A stretch of 36,956 nucleotides of DNA from an uncultured delta proteobacterium (lineage in GTDB: Bacteria; Myxococcota_A; Polyangia; Polyangiales; Polyangiaceae): assembly GCA_903892415.1 (NCBI GenBank), contig CAITIQ010000642.1, forward strand, positions 1-36,956, in the 5' to 3' direction. The translations under genes and the position numbers were made by a program. Positions 15,757 through 24,178 of this stretch are shown one piece after another (the first letter of the stretch is position 1; every line of letters begins with the position of its first letter). The notes beneath the pieces were generated by a model, which had not been told where the DNA came from, ran no database searches, and worked only from the letters and a program-made list of their open reading frames with translations.

Positions 15757-16395
15757 TCAGCCAGCCTTGGCGCGCTTGGTCAGCTCCTGAACGATGTAGG
15801 CGAGCAAGCCGTAGGCGATCACCTGCGACAACGTGAACAGCCAACCGAGCGCTTGCCCGACACCGGGACTAAACGGGTGCCAGTGTAGCGCTTCGGCGAA
15901 CCCGAGATAGCTTGTCCAAAAGGTTGCGAACATGTAGCCAACCCACCAAATCGCCACCACTGCGCCAGAGGGAAATCCCGCCTTCTTCCACGCATCTTGC
16001 ACCACGATGCAAGGCATGACGAAGTTGCCAAACGGGATGAACCACCAAACGACGGCCATGGTGTTGGTGAAGGCGGTGGGTGCACGAGTGGCGCGAACCC
16101 ACGAGTAGAGCCGAACGAACCAGAACAGGAAGCAGGCGATCGCCGCCATGCCCAGCAAACCGCGCAGAGCCTCGTAGCCTTTGCTCAGCCCCTCGCTCCA
16201 GGGAATGAAACTGCCAACCGCACGCATCAGCACCGGGAGAGCTGCGCGCGCCCCCAACAGTCCGATGGTCGGCGTTGCAAGGCTGACGATCCCCTGAATC
16301 GGATAGGGCGGCGGCGGGCCGCCATAGCCGTAGCCAGGCGGGGCCCCGTGACCTTGTTGGGGATAGCCGAAGTGCGGAGGTTGATACGGGTTCAC
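15757..16395 (-). CDS. DUF4328 family membrane protein
   Basis: The 212-residue product opens with a Pro/Gly/Tyr-rich cytosolic segment (NPYQPPHFGYPQ and onward). About five membrane segments follow. The family signature of DUF4328 is visible in AVVWWFIPFGNFVMPCIVVQDAWKKAG. Function of the family is unknown. The GTG at 16395 has GGGAG upstream at normal spacing. A longer in-frame reading to 16590 overlaps the haem lipoprotein gene and looks non-native, so I reject it. It follows that gene after 70 bases on the same strand. Its end faces paralogue B. Confidence 0.85.
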   Translation of the reverse strand: MNPYQPPHFGYPQQGHGAPPGYGYGGPPPPYPIQGIVSLATPTIGLLGARAALPVLMRAVGSFIPWSEGLSKGYEALRGLLGMAAIACFLFWFVRLYSWVRATRAPTAFTNTMAVVWWFIPFGNFVMPCIVVQDAWKKAGFPSGAVVAIWWVGYMFATFWTSYLGFAEALHWHPFSPGVGQALGWLFTLSQVIAYGLLAYIVQELTKRAKAG

Positions 16396-16465
16396 GGTAC
16401 TCCCAGTACGCCGAAGGTAGGCGGGCGCGAGGTTGCTACGACCGCCCGCTTGCAACCTTCCCGTT

Positions 16466-18466
16466 TTACTGCGCGACGCCTGCGCAGAAGCCGTTGATGC
16501 ATTGCGCCCCGGGGTCGCAGCAATCCTCGGCTGTGTCACACGCGCTGCCGCTCGGGGAGCAGCCCTCTTGAGCGCCGCAAACGTAGTCATTCACCTCCGG
16601 GTCGAAGACGCAGAAGCCCTCGCAACACTCGAAGCCTGCTTCACACGATTCACCAAGCGGCTTGCAGGGATCGAGCGCCCACGCGCCGCGCATGTTTTGG
16701 TTCCCGAGCTCTTGGCCCGGCAACCAGAAGCCGGGATTGCTCGGGTCTGCGCCCTGCTGCGGATCGGTGCTGATCGCGGAAACCCAGAGCTGCTTCCGCC
16801 TGGTGTTGGGGTTCGTATCGGTGAGGGTGTTGCCGTAGGTACGCTCCGACTCGGCCACCAACCAGAAGTAGCCGCCCACCGCCACCGGCAAGAAAGTAGG
16901 CTGATAGGTGGCTTGGCCTTCAACGCCGGGCAGCAGCCCCGTCCCGTTCATCTTGGTCAGCGGCAGGCGCACCGAGCCGTCGGCGTTGGTGATCCACACT
17001 TCCCCGAGCGCCGCTCGCGTGCGTGCGGTGTTGGAGCGTTGGAAGGCAATCCATTTCGAGTCGGGGCTGTACGACGGATAGGTGTTGACGGGATAGGCGG
17101 CGTCCGCGCTCGAAGGGACCAGCTCGACTTGGTTGGTGATGGATGGCACCGCTGTATCGATGTCCGCGGAGTAAAGCGAGGCGGCAGTAAAATCGAGCCA
17201 GTTGCCGTTGGTTCGAACTCCGTACGCGACCTTACCGCCATCGGTTGACCACGTTGGATGGGCTGGCTGGCCCACCGGCGGCGTGAGTTGAGCAATGGTC
17301 GCTAGGTCGGTGCTGGTCGACAGAGTGAGCGTGTTCGATCCGGTGGATTGGCCGTAGAGGACGTGGCTGCCGGTGGGAGAAATCGCTTCGAAGCCCGACG
17401 CTGTATCGGTTGCGTAGATGGAGGCACCGTCGAGCGTGTTGAAGGTTCCCCACGGGCTGTAACCGCCATGAAAACCAGCAACCAACGTGCTGCCGTTGGC
17501 CGAGACGCTGTGGCAAGCGACGCACGTCACCCCCGGTGGCTTCTGAAGAAATTCCTCAGGCGCAGTAGCCCCAGGCTTGAGCCGAACCACGTTGCCTTGG
17601 TTGATCTCCCAGTAGTAGATCGTGCCAGCGAGATTCGCCGGGGCGATCTTCCACGTCTGGGTCTTGGCGAGATAAGCCTGCGCGCCGTCGTAACGCTGAA
17701 TGCTCAGCGCGACGTTGCCCTCGGTGGAGTTGGTCATCAACTTCCAGATGTCGCTCGGGGCGCTGGGCAAAGCGAAGCGTGAAGGCGGTGCAGCCGTAGC
17801 CCACGTCGTGTAAGCGAAGGTCTCGCTGTCGGCGTGAATCTCGTAGATGTCTGCAGCGCCGCCGCCGTTCCATTGCACGACCGGTCCCGCCAGCCCACGC
17901 GGGAAGACCGTTTGGTCGTAGGGGTAGAGCAAGCTGAGCGAGGCGTCGTCCACCGAGGCGTTGTCGAAGGCGTCCTTGATGTTCACGTCGATCGCCAGCG
18001 GGTCTTCAACGAAGACCAGCTTCACGGTGAGCTCAGCCGTGGCCGACATGTTCTCGAACTGTCCGCGCAGCTTGCCTTTCCCGCCCACGAAGCCTGTGGC
18101 GGTCAACTCACCCGAGGCGCTCGAGGTGGCAACGTCCGGTCTGTCGAAGCTCCAGGCGGCAACCAGCTCCACTTCGCTACCGGTCGAGGTGGTACCGATC
18201 AACTTGAACGGCGTGGGCCCCGGAATGACGCCGTTCTCAACCACGATAGTGGCGTTTGGTGGATCGATCACCACCGAGACAATGTCTGGATTTGCAAAGC
18301 TGGAGCTCGACGCGCCCGCACCCGCCTCACCGGCGTTCGCCCCGGTTCCAACGGCGCCGCTAGCCCCTTCGCCTGCGCTCCCGCCAACACCGGAGTCACC
18401 ACATGCAGCAGCAAGAACGGTCACGAGAATGCCGGTCATCAGCGAGGCAAAGGACAAGGTACGCAT
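16466..18466 (-). CDS. TolB-like propeller lipoprotein with one c-type haem motif and Big-2-like domain
   Basis: The 666-residue lipoprotein (Cys22 after VTVLAAA) has four visible parts. First, a Gly/Ala/Ser linker. Second, a Big-2/Ig-like segment at about 60-150 (VVIDPPNATIVVENG...). Third, a propeller: about 175-310 leads into a haem motif CVACH at 315-319, and PD40/TolB-type blades (THPTWSTDGGKVAYG, TYPSYSPDSKWIAF) run to about 590. Fourth, a Cys-rich tail from about 605 (CEAGFECCEGFCV..., CDTAEDCCDPGAQC). One CxxCH suggests a single covalent haem, so an electron-transfer or sensing role is possible. Such haem-propeller lipoproteins recur in myxobacteria; none has a role I can name. Expected periplasmic or surface location. 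Confidence 0.85.
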   Translation of the reverse strand: MRTLSFASLMTGILVTVLAAACGDSGVGGSAGEGASGAVGTGANAGEAGAGASSSSFANPDIVSVVIDPPNATIVVENGVIPGPTPFKLIGTTSTGSEVELVAAWSFDRPDVATSSASGELTATGFVGGKGKLRGQFENMSATAELTVKLVFVEDPLAIDVNIKDAFDNASVDDASLSLLYPYDQTVFPRGLAGPVVQWNGGGAADIYEIHADSETFAYTTWATAAPPSRFALPSAPSDIWKLMTNSTEGNVALSIQRYDGAQAYLAKTQTWKIAPANLAGTIYYWEINQGNVVRLKPGATAPEEFLQKPPGVTCVACHSVSANGSTLVAGFHGGYSPWGTFNTLDGASIYATDTASGFEAISPTGSHVLYGQSTGSNTLTLSTSTDLATIAQLTPPVGQPAHPTWSTDGGKVAYGVRTNGNWLDFTAASLYSADIDTAVPSITNQVELVPSSADAAYPVNTYPSYSPDSKWIAFQRSNTARTRAALGEVWITNADGSVRLPLTKMNGTGLLPGVEGQATYQPTFLPVAVGGYFWLVAESERTYGNTLTDTNPNTRRKQLWVSAISTDPQQGADPSNPGFWLPGQELGNQNMRGAWALDPCKPLGESCEAGFECCEGFCVFDPEVNDYVCGAQEGCSPSGSACDTAEDCCDPGAQCINGFCAGVAQ

Positions 18467-18634
18467 GCGACGATTGTCGCAGAATTGGGCTGCCCTTTCT
18501 CATCACGATGCAGCAGCGGAGGAAGTTTTGGAGGAGCCTGTAGGTTGCTGGTCGGTCCGACGTGGATCCGTAAAGCCCCATGAGCGAGCGTCGCGTGCAT
18601 GTCACAATGCGCCGCCCAAAGCGGATTGAGGAGT

Positions 18635-19537
18635 ATGCGATTTAACGTTTGCTTGGCGCTGCTTGCGCTCGTGGGTTGCGCCGACGCTGGCTCCTCGCTC
18701 AAGCGCCCGCACTCGGTTGGAGCTTCCGCCATTTCTCCGCAACCGAACGTAGCAACCGGCTCGCGCTTGATTGTTCAGACAAGCGAGGTCGTTCCACCGG
18801 CGCCGGTGGAGGTCGCAACACCGAGTCCTCCAGCTGAAGCGCCCCAAGACTTGCGTCTGCCAACCGAATGGACTGGTGACCTCGGAATGACAGGCCCCGA
18901 GCGAGTGACCCACGCCAAGGCTGCACGCAAAGACACGGTGGTCGAGCTCTTTAGGCAGGCGGGCGTAACCTTTCCGGCGAGGCACGTCCTGTTCCGCGTG
19001 TTCAAGGCCGAGCGGCAGTTCGAGGTGTGGGCTGGAGACGGCGACCACGAGCTTTCGCGCATCGCGAGCTACGGCATCTGCGCAGCCAGCGGCGCGCTAG
19101 GGCCCAAGCGCAACGAGGGCGATCGACAGGTGCCGGAAGGCTTCTACGAAGTCAGCTACTACCACCCAACGAGCGCATACTACCTCGCAGCGATGGTCAA
19201 CTACCCCAACGCGTCCGACAAGGTACGAGGCGGGCCCAAGCCAGGAAGCGACATCCTGATCCATGGTCATTGCGCTTCGATCGGCTGCATCGCCATGACC
19301 GACGAGCGCATCGAGGAGATCTACCTCATCGGCTGGTCGGCCTTCATGCTTGGCCAGAAGACCCACGTGCACATCTTCCCGTCGCGTGACTTCGACGGGC
19401 TATTGAAGAACCCTCGACACGCAGCGAATCACGCCTTCTGGCAGGAGCTTCGGCCGGGCTTCGAGGCCTTCGAATCAACCCATCGCATTCCGCGCATCAA
19501 GGTCGCGAAAGACGGCCGCTACGAGCTGCTCCCGTAG
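18635..19537 (+). CDS. lipoprotein L,D-transpeptidase (YkuD/YafK-like)
   Basis: L,D-transpeptidases make 3-3 peptidoglycan crosslinks, attach lipoproteins, or act as amidase-like enzymes in the YafK subgroup. The 300-residue product has the catalytic signature HGHCASIGCIAM at 210-221 with nucleophile Cys218 and His212, plus a YafK-like lead-in (VPEGFYEVSYYHPTSAYYLAAMVNYPN). The chosen ATG at 18635 starts a lipoprotein signal (LALLALVGC, Cys15). An ATG at 18599 would add 12 residues and cannot be excluded, because GAGGAG is only 1 base before 18635. Predicted to act on cell wall from the envelope. The stop codon lies in a strong inverted repeat facing the DUF4139 gene. Confidence 0.92.
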   Translation: MRFNVCLALLALVGCADAGSSLKRPHSVGASAISPQPNVATGSRLIVQTSEVVPPAPVEVATPSPPAEAPQDLRLPTEWTGDLGMTGPERVTHAKAARKDTVVELFRQAGVTFPARHVLFRVFKAERQFEVWAGDGDHELSRIASYGICAASGALGPKRNEGDRQVPEGFYEVSYYHPTSAYYLAAMVNYPNASDKVRGGPKPGSDILIHGHCASIGCIAMTDERIEEIYLIGWSAFMLGQKTHVHIFPSRDFDGLLKNPRHAANHAFWQELRPGFEAFESTHRIPRIKVAKDGRYELLP

Positions 19538-19542
19538 CGGCC
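19514..19542. terminator. bidirectional terminator-like inverted repeat
   Basis: GGCCGCTACG (19514-19523) and CGTAGCGGCC (19533-19542) form a perfect 10-bp stem with a 9-base loop. The TAG stop of the L,D-transpeptidase (19535-19537) lies inside the right arm. It sits between two convergent genes and could end transcription from both sides, although no T-run flanks it. Confidence 0.6.
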
Positions 19543-19548
19543 CACGAG

Positions 19549-21732
19549 CTACTTCGACGCGATGACTTCTTCCTTCTTGTCGAGCGAGAGTTCGGCAACG
19601 CCGTCTTGCAGCTTGATGCGCGAGATCATGCGCTGCTCCTCGAGCGAAACGAGATCGACCGTGGCTTTCGAGATTTTGTCGGAGACCTCGGCGAGCTTGA
19701 GTTCGAGGTTCTTCATCAGCGGACCGGCGGTCTTGACCAGCTTCAAGGTCACGAGCTGGGCGTGGAGTTCATCCATGCGTGCGCGATACTCGCCCATCTG
19801 CTCGCGTTGCGTGAGGATGCGTTCTTCGATCGTGCCGAGGTCCTTCTGCAACTGCAGTAGGCCCTTGAGCTTGCCGGCAACGTCCCCTTCGAGTGCGGCG
19901 CTCGAGACGAAGGCGCGCACGAGTTCCATGCCGCCCGCCGAGCGGATATCCACCGTCTTGAAGACGGGCGTCTCCTCCTCGATCTGCACGTCGATCTTGC
20001 CCTTCGCAGGGACCTCCACGCGGAACAGGTAAGCGTCGCCGATGCGCTCGACGGCCTCTGGGTGCTTGGACAGCTTGAAGCCCTTGGGGACGGTGTGACG
20101 AACGTAGACCGAGGCCGGGGAATCGAGTCGGTTGGTGATGGTGAGCTTCTGCTTCTTGGTGTGACGCATCTCGGTCGAGAGCACGCCGCGTTGAGCGGTG
20201 ATGATGCGGGCGATGCCGTCGGAAGTATCGAGTGCCTCTTCCACCACGACCTGACGATCCAAAGCGAAGGGGATGAAGCTAACGCTCTTCCCGGGGATCG
20301 GATCGGTGAGGCCTTCTCCGATGAAGCGGCCTTGGCCGAACACGGTGACGGGCCCGGTCTCCAGCGTGCTGTCGGTTGGGTTGGAAAGGCGCACGGCCCT
20401 GAAGGCGAAGGTGTCGTTGCCGCGCGTCGATTCGGCGTCGTAGAGGTAGACGACGTCCCCTTGCGTCTGGCTCTTGAGGATCGAGACCATCGCGCTCGTA
20501 CCGCGATTGACGGTCATCGGCGACTTCGACTCGAAGTGGCTGACGCCGATGGGCTCGAGCAGGCCGGTATTGGGATCGACCGGCTTGGCGTCGGCGGGGG
20601 TCTGCGGAGCGGCGGCCTCGAGCACGCGAGCGCCACCCTTGTCGGTGGTCACCTCGGTGTTGGCGACGGCCTCGATCTGGTCGGGTGCAACCCCGTTCGC
20701 GATCAACTGCTCGCGAAGCCGATTGGCGCGACCAAGCGCCGAGCCCGCTCGGTCGGCGTCATCCTTCTTGGCAAAGCCCTCGACGACGATCTTCTTGTTC
20801 TCGCTATTGGCGCGGCGAGCGATGCTTTGCACCTCTTGCTCGGCACGCGTCTGGGCGCGAGCGGGAGACGGAGTGGAGCTTCCCGCTCCCAGGCCGCCAC
20901 CACCGAATTCTCCACGTCCAGATACGATCGTCGGCTTCGTCGGCTTTGCCTTACCGCGGGGAGCCTGCACCGGCGCAGGCGCAGGCGCGTCCCCATCCCC
21001 GAGTGCGAGCAGCTGAGCACGCTCCACTTCGGCGATGGTCGAGTCATCGAAGGTGCCACCGATGCTGCCGCCGTAGGCTTGGTAGTTACCGGCGTAGACG
21101 GGCGCACCGGTGGGCGGGGCCTGCGCAAAAAGGTCCGTCGGCGCGAGCATCTCGCGTTGCACGGTGCGCACCGAGTGGAGGTCAAAACGGAAGGAGAGCG
21201 CCGAGCTCGAGCCCACACCGAGCTGCACGCTGCGCCAATCTTCACCGCTGGTGTTGTCGACGATGGCCCAGGCCTCGAGCTCGACCTTGCCGTTGTCCCC
21301 GAGCACGACGCGATAGCTCGGCTTCCAACTCGGAGCCTCGGTCACATAGGTCAGGAGCAACTTTTTGGGGCGCGCTTCCGAACCGGGCTCCTGCAGCTGA
21401 ATCTTCATCGCAACAAGGCCCGTCTCCGAGCCAGGAGGCGTGGTCGGATAGGAGATGGGCACAGGTTTCTTGGTTTCGGCGTCAATCACGGTCAGCGACT
21501 TGAGAAAGTCGTCCACCTTGTCGCCGGGCACGCTCAGCTCCAGCGTGTCTCCCCTCACCTCGGCGGTACGCTCGAAGTAAGCAATGCCGTTTCGGTAGAC
21601 CACCACGCGGCCCAGCGAAGCCTTGGACTCCACATGCGTCGTCAGCGTGCTAGCGCAGCCCGTGCTCGAAAGCAGCGAACACAAACCGAGAGACAAAGCC
21701 AAACCGATTGAAGCAAACCTTCGTATGCGCAT
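19549..21732 (-). CDS. DUF4139 lipoprotein with inserted OmpA-like segment and coiled-coil tail
   Basis: The 727-residue lipoprotein (Cys26 in SSTGC) has a DUF4139 domain in two pieces. The first piece runs from about 40 to 200 (including TYVTEAPSWKPSYRV). The second runs from about 400 to 625. Between them lies an unusual insert: an Ala/Pro/Gly linker, then an OmpA-C-like segment at about 294-364 (IVVEGFAKKDD...SALGRANRLREQLIANGV). A coiled-coil-like tail follows from about 645 (KDLGTIEERILTQREQMGEYRARMDELHAQL). DUF4139 function is unknown. OmpA-like domains often bind peptidoglycan, so envelope anchoring is plausible. The ATG at 21732 has AAGAGG 6 bases upstream. It is the last of a three-gene run with the MopE lipoprotein. 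Confidence 0.88.
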   Translation of the reverse strand: MRIRRFASIGLALSLGLCSLLSSTGCASTLTTHVESKASLGRVVVYRNGIAYFERTAEVRGDTLELSVPGDKVDDFLKSLTVIDAETKKPVPISYPTTPPGSETGLVAMKIQLQEPGSEARPKKLLLTYVTEAPSWKPSYRVVLGDNGKVELEAWAIVDNTSGEDWRSVQLGVGSSSALSFRFDLHSVRTVQREMLAPTDLFAQAPPTGAPVYAGNYQAYGGSIGGTFDDSTIAEVERAQLLALGDGDAPAPAPVQAPRGKAKPTKPTIVSGRGEFGGGGLGAGSSTPSPARAQTRAEQEVQSIARRANSENKKIVVEGFAKKDDADRAGSALGRANRLREQLIANGVAPDQIEAVANTEVTTDKGGARVLEAAAPQTPADAKPVDPNTGLLEPIGVSHFESKSPMTVNRGTSAMVSILKSQTQGDVVYLYDAESTRGNDTFAFRAVRLSNPTDSTLETGPVTVFGQGRFIGEGLTDPIPGKSVSFIPFALDRQVVVEEALDTSDGIARIITAQRGVLSTEMRHTKKQKLTITNRLDSPASVYVRHTVPKGFKLSKHPEAVERIGDAYLFRVEVPAKGKIDVQIEEETPVFKTVDIRSAGGMELVRAFVSSAALEGDVAGKLKGLLQLQKDLGTIEERILTQREQMGEYRARMDELHAQLVTLKLVKTAGPLMKNLELKLAEVSDKISKATVDLVSLEEQRMISRIKLQDGVAELSLDKKEEVIASK

Positions 21733-21789
21733 GAGAACCTCTTGTGGTGGCCAGGCGGCCTGAGCTTTACGTGGGCGCAATAACGACGA

Positions 21790-21824
21790 ACGAGCCCAAC
21801 GACCCCTTGTGTCGTTGGGCTCGT
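21790..21824 (-). terminator. 14-bp inverted repeat between MopE and DUF4139 genes
   Basis: Bases 21790-21803 pair perfectly with 21811-21824 around the 7-base loop cccttgt. On the minus strand it follows the MopE stop (21837) by 12 bases, and the sequence after it is moderately T-rich (TTCGTCGTTATTG). It could be a full or partial terminator, or a protective hairpin, between two co-oriented lipoprotein genes. Confidence 0.65.
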
Positions 21825-21836
21825 GATTCGTGACCG

Positions 21837-23480
21837 TCAATTGCCGACTAGACAGCCGAGACGCGTAAAAAACACGTGTTGAGCGCCCAATCGGTCGTCC
21901 CGGAACAGAATGCCGACGTTGCCGTCCGGGCCGAAGGCAGCTCGGGGATTGATCGAGTCCCCGCTTGCTTGAGTAATGCGCGTGGGCTCGGTCAGCGGCA
22001 CGAGAAGGTCGCTCACCATCCGGCCGTAGAGTTCATAGCCCTGGTTACCGTCTCGATCGTCGGAGAACAGTACGAGCACCCGATCCCCGAGCGCCTTGAG
22101 CGTGGGGTAGCGAGAGAACGAACCATTCGGCGTGGAAGAGATGGCCGTAGGCGCGACCACCGTGTTTCCGGCTGGGTCGACCACCGAAGCGTAGACACCG
22201 GCCGGCGAGGCCGACCGATCGAACCAGGCCACGATGTAGTTGCCATCGTTCCAGACCACCGTTGGGTACACAGCGTCGGTTAGGCCGTCGTTGAAGGTGA
22301 CCACCGGGGAGACCGGATTGAGGTCGAAGTCGAAGGTCTGGAACTGAATGAAGTGAGCCTGCGCATCCCCGTGGCCCCAGGCCACGCCGATGCCATCACT
22401 GCTCGCAGCCACAGCGGGCGCTTCATCCGGGAAATTGCTGTCGGGCACCAGCTGGACCTCATTCGATATCGGCACGCCCTCGACCGAGATGGTGCGTCCA
22501 AACAGGTTGAACTGACCGTTGCGCTCGTCTTGCCAAACCGCCACGAAGCGCGTGCCCGTCCAGCCTAGATCGACGTTGATCGAGAAGCCGAAGGCGTCGG
22601 AGAGCTGCACTGGCGGCACCTCCACGGTGGAGCCCGACTCGTTCAGCAGACGGAAGTAGACCTCGTAATCGCCATCCCGACGCTCCTGCCAAGCGACGCC
22701 GTAGCGGTCGCCCGTCCAAATCAACGGCCCGCCGAAGCCGTCGCTGTTCGATACCTTCAGCAGCTCATCGGGCTGCAATTTTTGGCCGTCGGGAGCGAGC
22801 TGCGAGCGCCAAATGTCGAAGCCCGCCGACGTCCCGGTGTACGTCGCCACGTACGAAGTTCCGCTCCAAGCGATGCCACCAGCGCCCGCGGGCGTCTGAT
22901 CGTTCTCGGAGATCTGCACGGCGTCACCGTCGATCGGGACGAACGTCGCGTTGTCATCAATCACGCCATTGCAGTCGTTGTCGGCGCCGTCACAAACCTC
23001 GGGATTGCCGGGGAAGGCGTCTTCGTTGGTGTCGTCGCAATCATCGCCGCACGAGTCGGGATCACCGGCCACTGTGCCCTCACGGGGGCCGTTGAAGCCG
23101 TCTCCGTCGCTGTCGAGCGTGGCAGGCGCGTAACTGCACGAGCCATCTACGGGAGCGCAAGTGTCGATCGTGCAGATGTCCCCGTCGTCGCAGTCCACGG
23201 GGTTGACCTCACGACAGCTCGCGCTCGGTAGCGTCAAAGCTTGCTCGTCACCGCCGCCGAACCCTCCGCCCCCCGCGTCCTCTTCGACCACGCAACGAAC
23301 GTTGCGACAAAGGTCGTCGAAGCCCTCGCAATCAGCGTCGACCAAGCAATCTGGGAGCGGCGGTGGTGGCGGAGGAACCGGGATCTCATCGCGAGCACCG
23401 CAGGCTCCGAAAAGGATCGCCAAACCAGCCAGCACACCCACAGAACCGATAGCTCGACGCACAGACATTTTCACAGACAT
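21837..23480 (-). CDS. MopE-motif lipoprotein with C-terminal propeller-like repeats
   Basis: The 547-residue lipoprotein (Cys27 in LFGAC) has a Pro-rich linker, a Cys-rich stretch that includes one CTDC-type repeat (DGDICTIDTC, about 98-108), and a MopE metal-binding motif at about 122-176 (DSDGDGFNG, CGDDCDDTNEDAFPGNPEVC, DNDCNGVIDD). Residues about 190-547 are repeated blades with VAWQ, VAVWQDERNG and LFSDDRDGNQGYELYG, like a seven-bladed propeller. MopE-type proteins bind copper or calcium in methanotrophs; here metal binding is inferred. The ATG at 23480 overlaps the preceding Cys-rich lipoprotein gene. A GTG at 23474 and an ATG at 23468 are alternatives. Confidence 0.87.
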   Translation of the reverse strand: MSVKMSVRRAIGSVGVLAGLAILFGACGARDEIPVPPPPPPLPDCLVDADCEGFDDLCRNVRCVVEEDAGGGGFGGGDEQALTLPSASCREVNPVDCDDGDICTIDTCAPVDGSCSYAPATLDSDGDGFNGPREGTVAGDPDSCGDDCDDTNEDAFPGNPEVCDGADNDCNGVIDDNATFVPIDGDAVQISENDQTPAGAGGIAWSGTSYVATYTGTSAGFDIWRSQLAPDGQKLQPDELLKVSNSDGFGGPLIWTGDRYGVAWQERRDGDYEVYFRLLNESGSTVEVPPVQLSDAFGFSINVDLGWTGTRFVAVWQDERNGQFNLFGRTISVEGVPISNEVQLVPDSNFPDEAPAVAASSDGIGVAWGHGDAQAHFIQFQTFDFDLNPVSPVVTFNDGLTDAVYPTVVWNDGNYIVAWFDRSASPAGVYASVVDPAGNTVVAPTAISSTPNGSFSRYPTLKALGDRVLVLFSDDRDGNQGYELYGRMVSDLLVPLTEPTRITQASGDSINPRAAFGPDGNVGILFRDDRLGAQHVFFTRLGCLVGN

Positions 23481-24034
23481 CCGCCGAAGCCTTCAACATC
23501 GATGGGTTCACATACGAGACCGCTCGGGCAATCACTGATGCCTTCCAGCGGGCAGAGCACCACGCACTGCGTTCCAGAGCCCGTTACGACGCACGCCAAA
23601 CCGCCGGCGCAGTCGGTGGCGCCGAAGCAGATGTCACCCTGTTGGCCAACGCCCTGGGGTAGGCATACGGCGCCGTAAATCTCTTGGCCGCACGGGTCAT
23701 CGGGGTACTGCACGTAGATGTAACAGCCCTCACCAAACATGCACTGACCGTTGTTTTGCGCCTCGGGATCACACTGAAAGTCCTCGAGCGGCGGCGGCTT
23801 GTCTTCACAGCCGGGATCCTCAAAGTCGTTGAGGGCATCGGGACCAGCGTCGGCGCCGCCCGTATTGGTCGTGTTCGGGAGGCCGGTGGTCGTCGGCCCA
23901 CCGCCGTCTCCGCCTCCACCCGAATCTCCGTCCGGAACAATGACGCTGTTGTCGCAAGCCGGCGCAAGCAAAGCCACGAGCGCGGTTGGAGCTACACAGG
24001 CAGCCGCAGTCCAAAGGAAGAAGGTTCGACGCAT
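23471..24034 (-). CDS. Cys-rich lipoprotein, family not recognised
   Basis: The 187-residue product has a long signal peptide ending in LAPAC (Cys26) and a Gly/Asp/Thr linker. About twelve Cys follow in the C-terminal 100 residues, with motifs CMFGEGCYIY, CLPQGVGQQGDICFGATDC and CPSGLVCEPID. This spacing is that of disulfide-rich surface modules often found in myxobacterial lipoproteins. Starts at ATG 24034; an upstream in-frame ATG at 24052 is less likely because it would lengthen the signal peptide. Its stop overlaps the next gene, so the two are probably co-translated. Function unknown; placed with MopE and DUF4139 proteins in one envelope-facing set. Confidence 0.82.
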   Translation of the reverse strand: MRRTFFLWTAAACVAPTALVALLAPACDNSVIVPDGDSGGGGDGGGPTTTGLPNTTNTGGADAGPDALNDFEDPGCEDKPPPLEDFQCDPEAQNNGQCMFGEGCYIYVQYPDDPCGQEIYGAVCLPQGVGQQGDICFGATDCAGGLACVVTGSGTQCVVLCPLEGISDCPSGLVCEPIDVEGFGGCL

Positions 24035-24086
24035 CTGCGCATCATAGGCCAAAGATAGCTCGCTGAGGTGGCTCTAAGCACGGTTT

Positions 24087-24124
24087 GAGCCTCCTTGAGC
24101 CGACCTCGAGGCTTCGGTTTTTTT
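24087..24124 (+). terminator. stem followed by seven T in the DUF192 leader
   Basis: GAGCCTC (24087-24093) can pair over six bases with GAGGCT (24108-24113). The base run TTTTTTT follows at 24118-24124. On the plus strand this looks like an intrinsic terminator, yet no plus-strand gene lies just upstream. It may be an attenuator in the DUF192 gene leader, or end a stray transcript from the divergent promoter region 24035-24178. Confidence 0.4.
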
Positions 24125-24178
24125 GCGCCACGAGTCATTCTTGTTGCTGCATCGTTGCCGGCCAGCATAAGCAGGCAC

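Noticed and set aside
15736..15760. CTGAGA/TCTCAG inverted repeat after paralogue B
   Set aside because: Only six base pairs with a 13-base loop and no T-run; too weak to call a terminator.
20062..21711. 549-residue open frame on the plus strand opposite the DUF4139 gene
   Set aside because: It is antisense to a gene with a clear signal peptide, domain and ribosome-binding site; high GC keeps the shadow frame open.
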